Shown one piece after another: positions 33,195-60,468 of a stretch of 64,000 nucleotides of DNA. Numbering within the stretch: position 1 is the first letter of the stretch; each line of letters starts with the position of its first letter. The DNA comes from Zygaena filipendulae (Eukaryota > Arthropoda > Insecta > Lepidoptera > Zygaenidae), in NCBI GenBank assembly GCA_907165275.2, contig OU015671.1, positions 10,323,001-10,387,000 on the forward strand, given 5' to 3'. The notes beneath the pieces are model-generated. The model had not been told where the DNA came from and made no database searches. It worked only from the letters and a program-made list of their open reading frames with translations. The translations under genes and the position numbers were made by a program.

Positions 33195-34384
33195 AGGCGC
33201 GTTCCGTGGATTCGCACGAGTCGGCATGAGTGCACTCGAACACTCGAACGGGCTCGAGCGCGCTCTCTTCTTCTTCTTCTTCTTTGGTTTGTTGCTTCGG
33301 GCACTATGTGTTGCCATAGCGACTCCGCCAAAGGAGCGCGCTCTCTACCCGTTCCGTGGCTCGGTGAAATTTTACTGTGACAGCTGTCAGTGCGTTGTTT
33401 CACCCGTTCCGTGGCTCAGAGTGTAGCAACCAAACAATCATCTCCGAAGCAAGTTAATTTTCATTCTGACAGCTATGTATTGTTTAAGAAGTGTCCAAGT
33501 TTGCGCCAAAAACCGGATTCATCGAAAAAGAAATCAATCGGAGTTCTTACGAACAAAGGGGAGGTGTCGTAACGACAAAAAGTTTATAATAGGGTACTTG
33601 CATGAAATTTTTTTTTCAGTCTATTTTAAAGATATATGGCCTACTTAGACAAAGCAAGAAAAAGAAAAAAAAATATACATAAATTAATAAAATAGAGCGT
33701 CTCAAACTTCCTACTTTAGACTTTACCGCTGAAACGCGGAATGACATCACTTGTTCAAAATTACGCCTTATTAATCTGTGATAGAAATGTCACTGTCGTA
33801 TTGACAAGGTCATGTGACACTGACAGACAGATAACTTCAATATCCAAAAGCGAAATTAAGGTTGAACTATGTCGAGTTACTTCCAAAAGTTCCAGTAAAG
33901 AATCGAAATGCATCTTACCGGTGCATTTTAAAGTAAAAAACTTCAGAAAATGGAAAATATGCGTTGACTGTATGCATTTAGTTTCTTTTACCTTCTCTGT
34001 AAGAGGTAAATCTTTCTTAAAAAAATTAAAGTGACGTCATGTGTTAAGCATGGCTGTGATTGGTGTTTCGTTGCAACGTTCCGTTTCACAAAATTAAAAG
34101 TTGAATATTTCAGAAAGTATTAAAAATTTTTTAGTAAATCTTTCACGATAACGCTTTTCTAAGGCTCTATTTTTGAAATATTGACACAATTTCTTATTAT
34201 AAATTTCATGCAAGTACCCTATTGGATGTAAAACAGTGTTATTTGCAGTGTGAGTTGAGAGAAAACAAATGGCGCCTGAAATTTTCAATATTTTGAGGTT
34301 ATAAAATCAACTCGATCGTTCCGTGGTTTGGTTGCAAGTGAAATTTTAACCGAACAACTACGCCCAAACCCATGGAACGCACAC
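33195..34384. mobile_element. MITE family P, copy 2, with nested insertion
   Basis: Inverted relative to the 17830-18300 copy. Ends AGGCGCGTTCCGTGG and CATGGAACGCACAC are flanked by ATG (33192-33194, 34385-34387), again a 3-bp duplication. Internal features are a (CTT)n tract at about 33268-33285 and the 630-bp element at 33591-34220. Confidence 0.75.
33591..34220. mobile_element. 630-bp element inserted in MITE P
   Basis: Perfect 20-bp terminal inverted repeats AGGGTACTTGCATGAAATTT. The uninterrupted MITE P copy reads straight across the insertion point (TATAATTGGATG), which implies a 2-bp duplication (AT). It contains TGACGTCA at 34032 and a block similar to 17650-17812. No complete transposase is seen. 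Confidence 0.8.
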
Positions 34385-34979
34385 ATGGTGTCTCTATAAC
34401 GCTCGAAAAAGGAAAGCCAGGTAAACTGAAAAGATTTTTTGAGCGAACTTTTCCAAATCTCATTTCAAGATGAAATGGGGCATTCTAGAGAGGTTGTCAT
34501 CTCTTGACTTAGTTTCTTTTGCCTTCCTCAATGGAGGTAAACTTCAACAAAAACAATGACTGTGGTCTGTGGTTCCTCCATAAATCAACTTTATTTTTAG
34601 CCTGTGGCCAAGTATCAAATTTTTCTCTAGCTAGTCTATGAGAAAGTATATTGTTGTAATGGTGTCTGAAGGACGCATGTTCAGTTTTTTGTTCATAAAA
34701 ATTAAACGATAAAATAGTATTGATTCGTGTTGGTAATCATTTTTTTGTGAGTTCCTTGTGTAATATATTAATCTAATCCAATTTCTTTCTGATGAACACG
34801 TAGCCCGATAGCGATCCCAACTCCCGAGTAGTATACCATCTTGAAATCGCGTCAAGTGCCGTGATGTTGACGTCCTTGTTTTGCGGCTGGCAGGTGAAAG
34901 TCATATAAAACTTTCATATTGTACAAAATGTTGATTCGTGTAGCGTTTATGTCGTGAAAAAGCTAGTGAATTGTTGCTA

Positions 34980-51312
<16,333 letters not shown>

Positions 51313-51525
51313 CCCGCGCCCGCGCCGCCCCGCTGCCGCTCCGGCCCGCCCCTCTGCGCGCCCTTGCCGCCCCCGGGCGCCCCCCAGCCGCCCCTCTGCG
51401 CGCCCCAGGTGCCCCTCTGCGCGCCCCAGCCGCCCGACGCGTACCTGCCGCACCAGGCCCAGGGCCGCCTGGATCCCGAGTCTGCTAGTATATCTGAGAT
51501 GTTACTCCAACACGAACCAACATAG
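51313..51525 (+). CDS. Possible readthrough extension of Bonus (70 codons)
   Basis: Directly after the Bonus TGA (51310-51312, next base C) the same frame is open to a TAG at 51523-51525. The first half has repeats of the type PPLCAPQ; the second reads PDAYLPHQAQGRL and ends EMLLQHEPT. Third codon positions are G or C in essentially every codon up to the GC drop near 51475, as in the gene's exons, while second positions contain A and T. TGA-C is the leakiest stop context in insects. It could instead be part of an alternative last exon, or chance in GC-rich 3' UTR. Confidence 0.4.
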   Translation, partial: PAPAPPRCRSGPPLCAPLPPPGAPQPPLCAPQVPLCAPQPPDAYLPHQAQGRLDPESASISEMLLQHEPT

Positions 51526-52658
51526 ACGAATGACACGCAACGAGCTGCCGGCCGCCGCGCGCCGCCCCACGTGTTGTCGTGTTTTACAATAATGTGACCG
51601 CCGTATATTGCCGCCTTGCCACTGTTTCGAGCTCAAAATTTATGAATTGACGTATTATTATGTCAATCATAATCAGAGGTCGTTTATTTTGACACAATTA
51701 AGATGGTAGACTCGAGATCCCAGTGAGCCGCCCGACCGGCGGCATCGAAGTTTTCTCCCATATTCATCAGAGAGTGAAAATCAAAGTGACTAAGAAGTGC
51801 ATACAAAGTGCAAAATTATATGGCATCACAATAGAAATAAAAATTTGCAAAGTGAAAAACGCGGGTGAAATTATCTCTATAGGAAGTACCGACTGCCGAG
51901 TGTTACGCATCAGTGCTTGCAAGCATCGAACCTTGTACCAGAGGTGTGCGTCATGTGCATACTGTCTACTGTGTGTTCAGTCGTTCGATGTATCATCTGA
52001 TTTTAATGAAATACATTTTAACAGAATAATTTATACATTATCAAAATCAGACACCATTTAAAAGTAATTAGTCTAATTGGTATCAAAAATATTTAATAAG
52101 CGAAGAATGACTTGTTAATCATAGGTATGCTTCGTACTTCAAATAATTTTCATAAGATCACCTGTAATCATTGTGATAACTCTATTGAACTATTTATAAA
52201 ACTCTCGTGATATAATTTCGTTGTCGGCATTAGTGTTTGGGATATAATGTAGATTGTGTGTTCTATAGATTTGTTTGATGAAGGCTACATTAATTTATTT
52301 GAAATTGAGTGTTTTATAAAATTTAACAACAGTCCCAGCGCAGCAGTGTCGCGACGACGCGACGCGACGTGAGCAACTCGATAATGGTATAAATACTTAA
52401 TGGTAATAATCAATTGTATATTTTAACGACGATTTGTATTGTCTACGCACAAACACAATTATTTTTATGTATAATAACAATTAAGGGGCCGATTTTTATA
52501 GCGTTGCCGTATATTAGTGGATAGTGGACCCGAACCCGCGGCGGGAGGCTCCCGAGGGGCCTCCGATTAGATAAGAGCGAAGCTTCTTTTCCAACCAATA
52601 GGGACGCTTTCGTTTTGCGACCGAAGATGTGAACAAAACGAAGCTCTTTTATTGGTTA
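51526..52658 (+). other. Bonus 3' flank / probable 3' UTR
   Basis: Abrupt change at about 51475 from GC-rich to AT-rich. An AATAAA at 51836-51841 is a candidate poly(A) signal. No further gene recognised. Confidence 0.4.
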
Positions 52659-52832
52659 AGCGTGTACCAGACTGTTGTAAACGAGCCCCAAACCGAAGTT
52701 TTCAATAGCGGTTTAAAACAGTGCGGACGGTTGTTTACAACGAAATTACGGGCGACCAACGGTGGTTTTAAACCAGCCTCCCGCCAAGGTCACCTTGTGG
52801 GGAGGCTTGTTTAAAACAGTCTGGTACACGCT
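52659..52832. mobile_element. 174-bp MITE with TTA target duplication
   Basis: Ends AGCGTGTACCAGACTGTT and its exact inverse, flanked by TTA (52656-52658, 52833-52835). PIF/Harbinger-like by duplication. The CGTGTACC/GGTTTAAAC-type interior repeats make it a strong hairpin. Confidence 0.8.
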
Positions 52833-52835
52833 TTA

Positions 52836-53766
52836 AAAAGTCAGTATCCAGAACTCGTCTGAAGTGTTCTTGATTGTGTCCCCGTTGTGAGTGGTGCTGC
52901 TGCCGCGAGTGAGCGCTGGAGTGACGTATTAGCTGTGTTAGAGGGTATCGTTGGGGGGAGATGGGGGGGGGGGAATATGGCGCTCTGTTTTACCGCTACG
53001 GTATTTTCGGTTAAGTTTATTTTTATATTGTACTATTAAAGTATGTATTAGATACGAAATTGTATTATAAACAAGTGATGAGGCACACGTTGTACGCTCT
53101 CTGTCTATTGCTTAATATATTTTATATAAATTGTTTAGGTATAAACGCGCCGACTTCTGTTGAGATTATCGGAATCATCGGTACATTAGAGGAACAGAAA
53201 CGGTTAAAATTACTGGTTGGTTTTCAACCATACAGACAAACAGTATGACTCTACCTATTAGTTGATGATCCACATTTTTAACTTATTCTCAAGTTAGCCC
53301 TTATCTAAGGAGAAAAAAAAATATGCACAGAAATCTGTACCAAAATTGTTTGAATGTACAAGTCGGCGCGACGTTTCAAAAGACGGAGAAGCGCAATCCT
53401 AAATGTTTATTATATTATAGTTGATTAGCTAATATATTAGACGGCCGTGTGCTGGTTAAATATGATCCACACAATATTTCAAGGTCTCCACATAGTTAAT
53501 CTCTTCAGGTTATTATTAAAGGCGATGGTATTACAATAAAAATGTGATTGATGATCATCTCCATGGTTCCTGCGCGGTCGATTCGCGGAAATAAATCCGC
53601 TATTAAAAAATCGCATCTACTAAAATATTTCAATTAAAAATAAATCGACAGTTGAAATCGTAAAATAGAGAAAGAAATATTTTTTATGAAAATCCTGCAG
53701 CTATCGATATCGGTACTTTTGTTTAAAAATTTCAAACAGAATGTGCCGATAACCGATTTTAATTTG
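52836..53766. other. Intergenic, nothing recognised
   Basis: AT-rich; includes a G-run near 52959-52970. No coding or repeat assignment. Confidence 0.4.
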
Positions 53767-54144
53767 CAGTACAGTACCCCTAGCACGAACAACTTGCGAA
53801 AAAGTATTCGTATCGTTAACGTAAACTATTTGTATGAAAAATTAACAGCGCCTCTAGCGGACGTAAAACGAACTAAATTTGGTAGCACGAAGCCTTTTCT
53901 ATAGTAACGTAAGCGTGCGGTATTCGTAGCGTATGATGTTTACACTAACTTTGCGATACTTTGCGAGCACGAATTGTTTTTTGACGTATAGAATCGTAAG
54001 TGACGATAGCTGGCTATCGAGACTTACGAATGTTTTGTCACGGAAGATTTGTCGGTGTAAAAACTTGCGTCGTGAAGTCGGAAACAAGATTTTATTAATA
54101 TTTCAGTGTGTTTAGTGTTTCGAAGTGCTTATATTTATAAAAAA

Positions 54145-54244
54145 ATGCAACGAGCACCCAGGGTTGAACGTAGTGCATTATATTATTATCTTGCAGCGAG
54201 ATTAATTGAGATTGAGAGCGATAATAATGAACAAAGAGAAACTG
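54145..54244 (+). other. Short ORF start with donor in left arm
   Basis: ATG at 54145 opens a frame MQRAPRVERSALYYYLAARL and reaches a GTAAGT donor-like site at about 54244. It is repeated on the minus strand in the right arm (about 57147-57046). It could be the first coding exon of a lost transposase; no catalytic domain follows. Confidence 0.35.
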
Positions 54245-54581
54245 TGTAAGTGCTTTAAACAAGTAGTTGTCTAGGCATTATTATAACTATAGTTTTATTA
54301 AGTTTTTCTATTAGTAAAGTTATTTTAGATACATACCTATTTTTTTAATAAAAGTTTTTTTATTTATTTACAGGGAAATAAGTCGTAAATATAACTTTAT
54401 CTAAATTCGGAAGTAAATAAGTCTGTGTTCTTACAAAAATTTTGTGTAAAATACTAAAACATTATTATTATTTAGGGAATTCAAAATGATAGTTATTGAA
54501 AATAACATTTACATGCATTTTATCTTGCTACACAAGTTTTGAATATGTTTATAAAACGATATAATGATACCTAGAGTGACA

Positions 54582-54917
54582 CTAAAATACATAAATGAAA
54601 ACCTGCTGAAACCCAGCTTCCACCACCGCCATGCCAGTAGCTGCTGCCTCCACTCCAATTATTTGCATGACCCTGATTTTAAGGTCAGTCCAAGATAAAT
54701 GAAGTGCAGGTCCACCACCAGTGCCGCTTGCAGCTCTATTTATTTTTGCTCGCTTTCTCTTAGTATTATTTTTTAAATCACTCCACACCTTCACCATGAC
54801 GAAATACAAAACATTGCAGCCAAAACTGATAAAAAAATTATAAGTACGTGGCATTGGTTTAAATGAAATGTACATAAAGGTCGAACACTTAAAAGAATAA
54901 ACCACTTGAGATTGCAT
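54582..54917 (-). CDS. Myb/SANT-like transposon protein, left arm copy
   Basis: 111 codons. The C-terminal half VWSDLKNNTKRKRAKINRAA followed by GTGGGPALHLSWTDLKIRV matches the Myb/SANT-like (zeste/NAIF1-type) DNA-binding protein encoded by PIF/Harbinger transposons, whose signature is a basic helix, TGGGP and a C-terminal hydrophobic helix ending in IIG. The first SANT helices are not in this frame, so it may be a downstream exon or a truncated gene. The amino-acid sequence is identical to the right-arm copy. Confidence 0.6.
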   Translation of the reverse strand: MQSQVVYSFKCSTFMYISFKPMPRTYNFFISFGCNVLYFVMVKVWSDLKNNTKRKRAKINRAASGTGGGPALHLSWTDLKIRVMQIIGVEAAATGMAVVEAGFQQVFIYVF

Positions 54918-56295
54918 ACCTTGCGCTATTTCTCCTCCGATCGAGAGTCGCCTGTTCCGTCACTATTTAATTTATCTGCTAATTCCATAACTAAATAAAT
55001 ATAAATATAATATCCAGACGGTTTAGATAGGTCACCATTTCTACAAAATAAACAATATCAAAAATACGAGCATGCTAGTAGGTACAGGCTCACGAATAAC
55101 ACCACTGTAGTTTCAGAAATCTTGTTAATAAAACATGATATTTCACTTTACGTACCTTTCCATAAACTCTATCATAGTTAAATATTGCAAATGACTTGTC
55201 CTCATAATTAAAACACAATTTTATGGTAACAGCGAAAACTTTGTGGAACTTTAAATCTCCGGTGGAACTTCTAAACAAAATGTATGACCGTTCAGAAATC
55301 AAAACATAAAAAATAATATTATCTTAAAAAAAATTATGGACCAATATTTATATTTACTTACCGTAATGTAAGGATATTGTACAAAGTTTTATATTTTTGT
55401 TAATTTCTCTAAAATTTCACTCGAATATCATAATATATAGTATTAATTTTAATTTTTAAGACTTCTTTAACTCGTTTCTAAACGTTTCATTCGTTTCATT
55501 CGTTCATTACGCTGAATTAGTTCATTCGCGTGGACGGCCCTATTTACGTTAGGATGACGTCACCTTCGTTGCCCTAGGCGTACTGTACGCCTAGCACGAA
55601 CATATAAAGTATTCGTAACGTAAACGTATCGAGTCTACTATTCGATCACGCAGTAAAACGTTAGTAGGCAGCACGAAGCACTTTCGCCGTCGTATAGTAA
55701 GCTCGATAGGGCAACGAAGGTGACGTCATCCTAACGTAAATAGGGCCGTCCACGCTAATGAACTAATTCAGCGTAATGAACGAATGAAACGAATGAAACG
55801 TTTAGAAACGAGTTAAAGAAGTCTTAAAAATTAAAATTAATACTATATATTATGATATTCGAGTGAAATTTTAGAGAAATTAACAAAAATATAAAACTTT
55901 GTACAATATCCTTACATTACGGTAAGTAAATATAAATATTGGTCCATAATTTTTTTTAAGATAATATTATTTTTTATGTTTTGATTTCTGAACGGTCATA
56001 CATTGTTGTTTAGAAGTTCCACCGGAGATTTAAAGTTCCACAAAGTTTTCGCTGTTACCATAAAATTGTGTTTTAATTGTGACGACAAGACATTTGCAAT
56101 ATTTAACTATGATAGAGTTTATGGAAAGGTACGTAAAGTGAAATATCATGTTTTATTAACAAGATTTCTGAAACTACAGTGGTGTTATTCGTGAGCCTGT
56201 ACCTACTAGCATGCTCGTATTTTTGATATTGTTTATTTTGTAGAAATGGTGACCTATCTAAACCGTCTGGATATTATATTTATATTTATTTAGTT

Positions 56296-56358
56296 ATGGA
56301 ATTAGCAGATAAATTAAATAGTGACGGAACAGGCGACTCTCGATCGGAGGAGAAATAG
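56296..56358 (+). other. Small ORF upstream of the right-arm SANT ORF
   Basis: ATG followed by 20 codons (MELADKLNSDGTGDSRSEEK) and a stop, 8 bp before the frame of the SANT-like ORF. Present inverted in the left arm too. It may be a remnant of an upstream exon; function unknown. Confidence 0.25.
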
Positions 56359-56366
56359 CGCAAGGT

Positions 56367-56702
56367 ATGCAATCTCAAGTGGTTTATTCTTTTAAGTGTT
56401 CGACCTTTATGTACATTTCATTTAAACCAATGCCACGTACTTATAATTTTTTTATCAGTTTTGGCTGCAATGTTTTGTATTTCGTCATGGTGAAGGTGTG
56501 GAGTGATTTAAAAAATAATACTAAGAGAAAGCGAGCAAAAATAAATAGAGCTGCAAGCGGCACTGGTGGTGGACCTGCACTTCATTTATCTTGGACTGAC
56601 CTTAAAATCAGGGTCATGCAAATAATTGGAGTGGAGGCAGCAGCTACTGGCATGGCGGTGGTGGAAGCTGGGTTTCAGCAGGTTTTCATTTATGTATTTT
56701 AG
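56367..56702 (+). CDS. Myb/SANT-like transposon protein, right arm copy
   Basis: Same 111-codon frame as 54582-54917, transcribed outward from the palindrome centre in the opposite direction. Identity of the two proteins over all 111 residues shows that the duplication is recent or that the arms are kept alike by gene conversion. DNA-binding role inferred from the TGGGP-type family signature. Confidence 0.6.
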   Translation: MQSQVVYSFKCSTFMYISFKPMPRTYNFFISFGCNVLYFVMVKVWSDLKNNTKRKRAKINRAASGTGGGPALHLSWTDLKIRVMQIIGVEAAATGMAVVEAGFQQVFIYVF

Positions 56703-57571
56703 TGTCACTCTAGGTATCATTGTATCGTTTTATAAACATATTCAAAACTTGTGTAGCAAGATAAAATGCATGTAAATACTATTTTCAATAACTATCATTT
56801 TGAATTACCTAAATAATAATAATGTTTTAGTATTTTACACAAACTTTTTGTAAGAACACAGACTTATTTACTTCCGAATTTAGATAAAGTTATATTTACG
56901 ACTTATTTCCCTGTAAATAAATAAAAAAACTTTTATTAAAAAATAGGTATGTATCTAAAATAACTTTACAATAGTACTAATAGAAAAACTTAATAAAACT
57001 ATAGTTATAATAATGCCTAGACAACTCCTTGTTTAAAGCACTTACACAGTTTCTCTTTGTTCATTATTATTACTCTCAATCTCAATTAATCTCGCTGCAA
57101 GATAATAATATAATGCACTACGTTCAACCCTGGGTGCTCGTTGCATTTTTTTATAAATATAAGCACTTCAAAACACTAAACACACTGAAATATTAATAAA
57201 ATCTTGTTTCCGACTTCACGACGCAAGTTTTTACACCGACAAATCTTCCGTGACAAAACATTCGTAAGTCTCGATAGCCAGCTATCGTCACTTACGATTG
57301 TATACGTCAAAAAAAGCTTCGTGCTCGCAAAGTATCGCAAAGTTAGTGTAAACATCATACGCTACGAATACCGCACGCTTACGTTACTATAGAAAAGGCT
57401 TCGTGCTACCAAATTTAGTTCGTTTTACGTCCGCTAGAGGCGCTGTTAATTTCTCATACAAATAGTTTACGTTAACGATACGAATACTTTTTCGCAAGTT
57501 GTTCGTGCTAGGGGTACTGTACTGTAGGACTATCGTAAAACAATTCATACTCCCTATTTGTACAGGGTGTA

Positions 57572-57799
57572 CAGTTTAAACGAGGGATGTATTGAAAGAG
57601 TGTTCCCATTTCGATGTTTCTGACGAAAAGAAATATTCATGAAAATTTTCGCGAACGTGACTGACGCGCGGACGGATCATACTTATAATAATACTTTTAA
57701 TAATAATTATATATTTTTTAGTTAACAATAATAATAATGAGAATGATGTGGATGAAAGAATGTCCACGTTATAAATACATAAGTCCCTCGTTCAACCTG
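57572..57799. mobile_element. Possible MITE
   Basis: Imperfect inverted ends: 'cagtttaaacgagggatgta' on the left and, reversed, 'caggttgaacgagggactta' on the right. Non-coding. Abuts the palindrome. Confidence 0.35.
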
Positions 57800-58117
57800 G
57801 CATCCACTTCTAAAATTGTTTTTTTTTTTTATGAAATATCTTACAATGGGATGGGATGATTTATATAGCGGGTGGCGCTAGTGCCTCCACTCCACTCAAC
57901 ACTATGTTCCAAGCTTTACATGTAGAGTGCAGCTGTTCCACCGTGCTCTGTGACACTTCTTAACCCTGACGACTTATCTACCCTTTTCATTGTAATATCA
58001 TCGATACAAAGACTATGTCACATTAATATGTTAGAAATAAAATATAGTACATCTATTGATCAGTGTTTTTTTACTTACACTCTTGTCCTGTAGAACGCTT
58101 GGCGATATACACAACCT

Positions 58118-58289
58118 CAGCCCCCTTAGCCAAGTTGACAATTTACTATCGTAACGCATAGAAAACTAAGGGTCGAACCGTCATCACGACGCGACGTGGT
58201 CACGTAAAATCGTCGAATCAAAAGTTCAGTTAGTTTCTATGCGTTAGGTGACGATTACCTATAGATTGTCAACTTGGCTAAGAGGGCTG
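58118..58289. mobile_element. 172-bp MITE with about 50-bp inverted repeats
   Basis: CAGCCCCCTTAGCCAAGTTG at the left end and its near-exact inverse at the right; similarity continues to 'acgcatagaaa'. Related pieces at 24979 and 39765. Core contains 'cgacgtggtcacgtaaaatcg'. Confidence 0.75.
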
Positions 58290-60189
58290 AAGTAGTAAAT
58301 TTGTGAAAACACGTGGCGTCGTTTGGCTTGAAACCTTAAGTAGACAAATAATGGATATTTGATCGACTTATACATCATTCGTTTGTTATTACGTCACGTA
58401 ACGCAGTCGTGCTCGGCTCGGCTCCGGCGATAAGCTATACTCGGTGTTCGAAGTAGGACTCGGTCAGTGTCGGTACTCAGTGGTACTCACTACTCAGTAG
58501 CGAGCAGGACGCGAGGCGCAGCGGTCGAGGACGCTGGCTCTACCACACGCGACGATTAAGTATATAAAGTGAGCGACGTCTGTTGTTTTAACACTCGTAT
58601 ACCAAACGACTGCAGCGCGAGTGTCCTCTCAAGTTCGCAACCACTCGACCGGTCCGCCAGTTTGTCGCCGCGGGAACAAGGTGAGCGACCCCTGAAACGG
58701 GTCATTGACTCGCGGATTTGTTGTTTTTATACTTACGCAGTGATAAATTCTCTTAGTTTTTAACTTGACTTTTTTGCACACTCAACCTTTGGATACTTAT
58801 ACTACGGTTAGTTCCAATTGCTGATGCCCTTGACTACAAGCGGGCTAGTCAGACAGCAGACTAGACGGAGTAAGTAGGCGTGACACAAAAACAGACTTAT
58901 TCAACAACTCTACTAAATCTGAGTGATATTGAGAAAAACTAATAACCAAAAAGAATATTATGACTTTCTGTGCATTTTTTTCTTTATGATCTAGGTAACT
59001 ACTTAAGTTTAAGTAGGTATTTGGTTTCCATAATGAGTCAATATAATAACACACAAGTTATCGGATAGGTGCTATATTAAAATGTCATTTAGGATCGAAT
59101 TACGACAACGTCGCGCGATGCGATAGCGTTTTGACTTTGGTTTCACTCAAATTGGTCTCTACATGCCAAGTTTCATAAGTTTTTTCAGACAGACCGACAA
59201 ACGACGGCATTATTATCGTAAGTCGTAAGTTCCCAAAATGATTATTTTACCTGCTTATAACGAATTATCACGCATTCGCCCATTTTTTGAGACGTTAGGT
59301 ACGATTTACAGTTTTACCTACTCGTAGGTAATTTTTGTAGAGTTTTGATAAGAAAGGATATTTTTTGTTTGATTATTATCCTTGAAGTTGTTTGATCTCT
59401 TTCTGTTTGTTATTGGGCTCCGGTCGAGGCTTTTTATCGTTTACTTAACTTTAGACGATAAGTATTGACTGCCGCGATAAGGGAACAATAACCTCACAAA
59501 CGATAGGTATTTTATTTATTCAATAAATAAATGTTTTAATCTATACATAATTATGACAAATGCGTAGTGGGGTATTGTCTGTAGGTACGTTTATATTTTT
59601 GTTTGAAAATCATAGCTATGGTGGAGATTAGTCAAAACATTTATCATATTCATTAACGTTTATCTGTATGTCTGTGCATGGATTAAACACGCGGAAACTA
59701 CTGGAGTAATGTGAATGTTATTCAGTTTGTTGGTAGCTTTTCTCTCTTCTTCAATAAAATATATTTTAATTTAGAAAATCCCGACGGCAAATCGCGGGCA
59801 ACTTTTTGTTAATTTTCTTAAATTTTCACGCTTAACCCACTGAAATCGTACCTACTTACAAGGAGTAGAAAGAAGCTTTTTAAAGACAGTAACTAAGTAC
59901 CTACCAGTACTACACAGTAGTATGTAGCCTGTAGGTACATTACCGACTTGCAGAATGCGATGTCACAGGCCCTATCTTGTTCTTATTTCTCGGCCGTTGA
60001 CTCAGTGTTTGTATCGATGTCGTTACATTATAATTGACTAACACATTACCATACCTACCTATTGCCTATTTTTATTCACTAATGTAAGTAGGTACCTATA
60101 CAAAGGTGCCAATAAAGGTGAATTTGCCATGTGTGGCGTCGGCGAGTTTACATCCATCGGGGCATTTCGTTCGAAACTTTTATTTGAAA
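58290..60189. other. Intergenic; candidate non-coding first exon near 58680
   Basis: 58440-58680 is GC/CpG-rich, contains Inr-like TCAGT repeats (about 58463-58498), and is followed by GGGAACAAG^GTGAGC at 58672-58686, a good 5' splice site. It could be an untranslated first exon of a plus-strand gene beyond the window. The remainder is AT-rich with nothing recognised. Confidence 0.3.
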
Positions 60190-60265
60190 CTAGCTGTTCC
60201 ACGCGGTTTCACCCCCGTTAATTTCGGAGATCCCGCGGGAATTCCAGCAATAAAGTACCTTTTAT
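60190..60265 (-). mobile_element. Helitron 3' end fragment
   Basis: CTAGCTGTTCCACGCGGTTT plus 'atcccgcgggaattcc'; the remainder is missing. Confidence 0.5.
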
Positions 60266-60468
60266 GTTTTTCTGTAGTCCTAACGTGTAGTAGGTATCAT
60301 AGGATGCAAAATTTAATGCTTTAGCGCCATGTACTTATTAGATACGAATTTAAAGCTATCTTCATCCAAGTTTTATAAATCCATTAGCTAGCTGTTCCAG
60401 CGCGTAGGATGAACAAAAATTAATAATAATTAGTATATAATAATCAATCATTTATTTAAGTATGTCAT

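Larger units (their letters stand above)
32689..34979. promoter_or_regulatory. Divergent promoter region ArfGAP / bonus
   Basis: The 2.3 kb between the two ATGs is mostly MITE P with a nested insertion (33195-34384). Short (GAA)n tracts lie at about 32838-32855 and 33130-33150. The segment 34450-34560 resembles 17610-17812 in the other divergent promoter. No TATA box was chosen; promoter activity is inferred from position only. Confidence 0.45.
53767..57524. repeat. 3.76-kb near-perfect palindrome (inverted transposon dimer)
   Basis: Left arm 53767-55583 and right arm 55585-57524 are inverted copies of one element. The centre is the 21-bp perfect palindrome at 55574-55594 (CTAGGCGTAC, T, GTACGCCTAG). 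The right arm has 115 bp (55595-55709) missing from the left arm, bounded by TAG on both sides. Outer ends are CAGTACAGTACCCCTAGCAC and its inverse. The inner terminus GTACGCCTAGCACGAAC resembles the outer terminus GTACCCCTAGCACGAAC, so each arm is one element with inverted ends, joined end to end. Confidence 0.92.
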
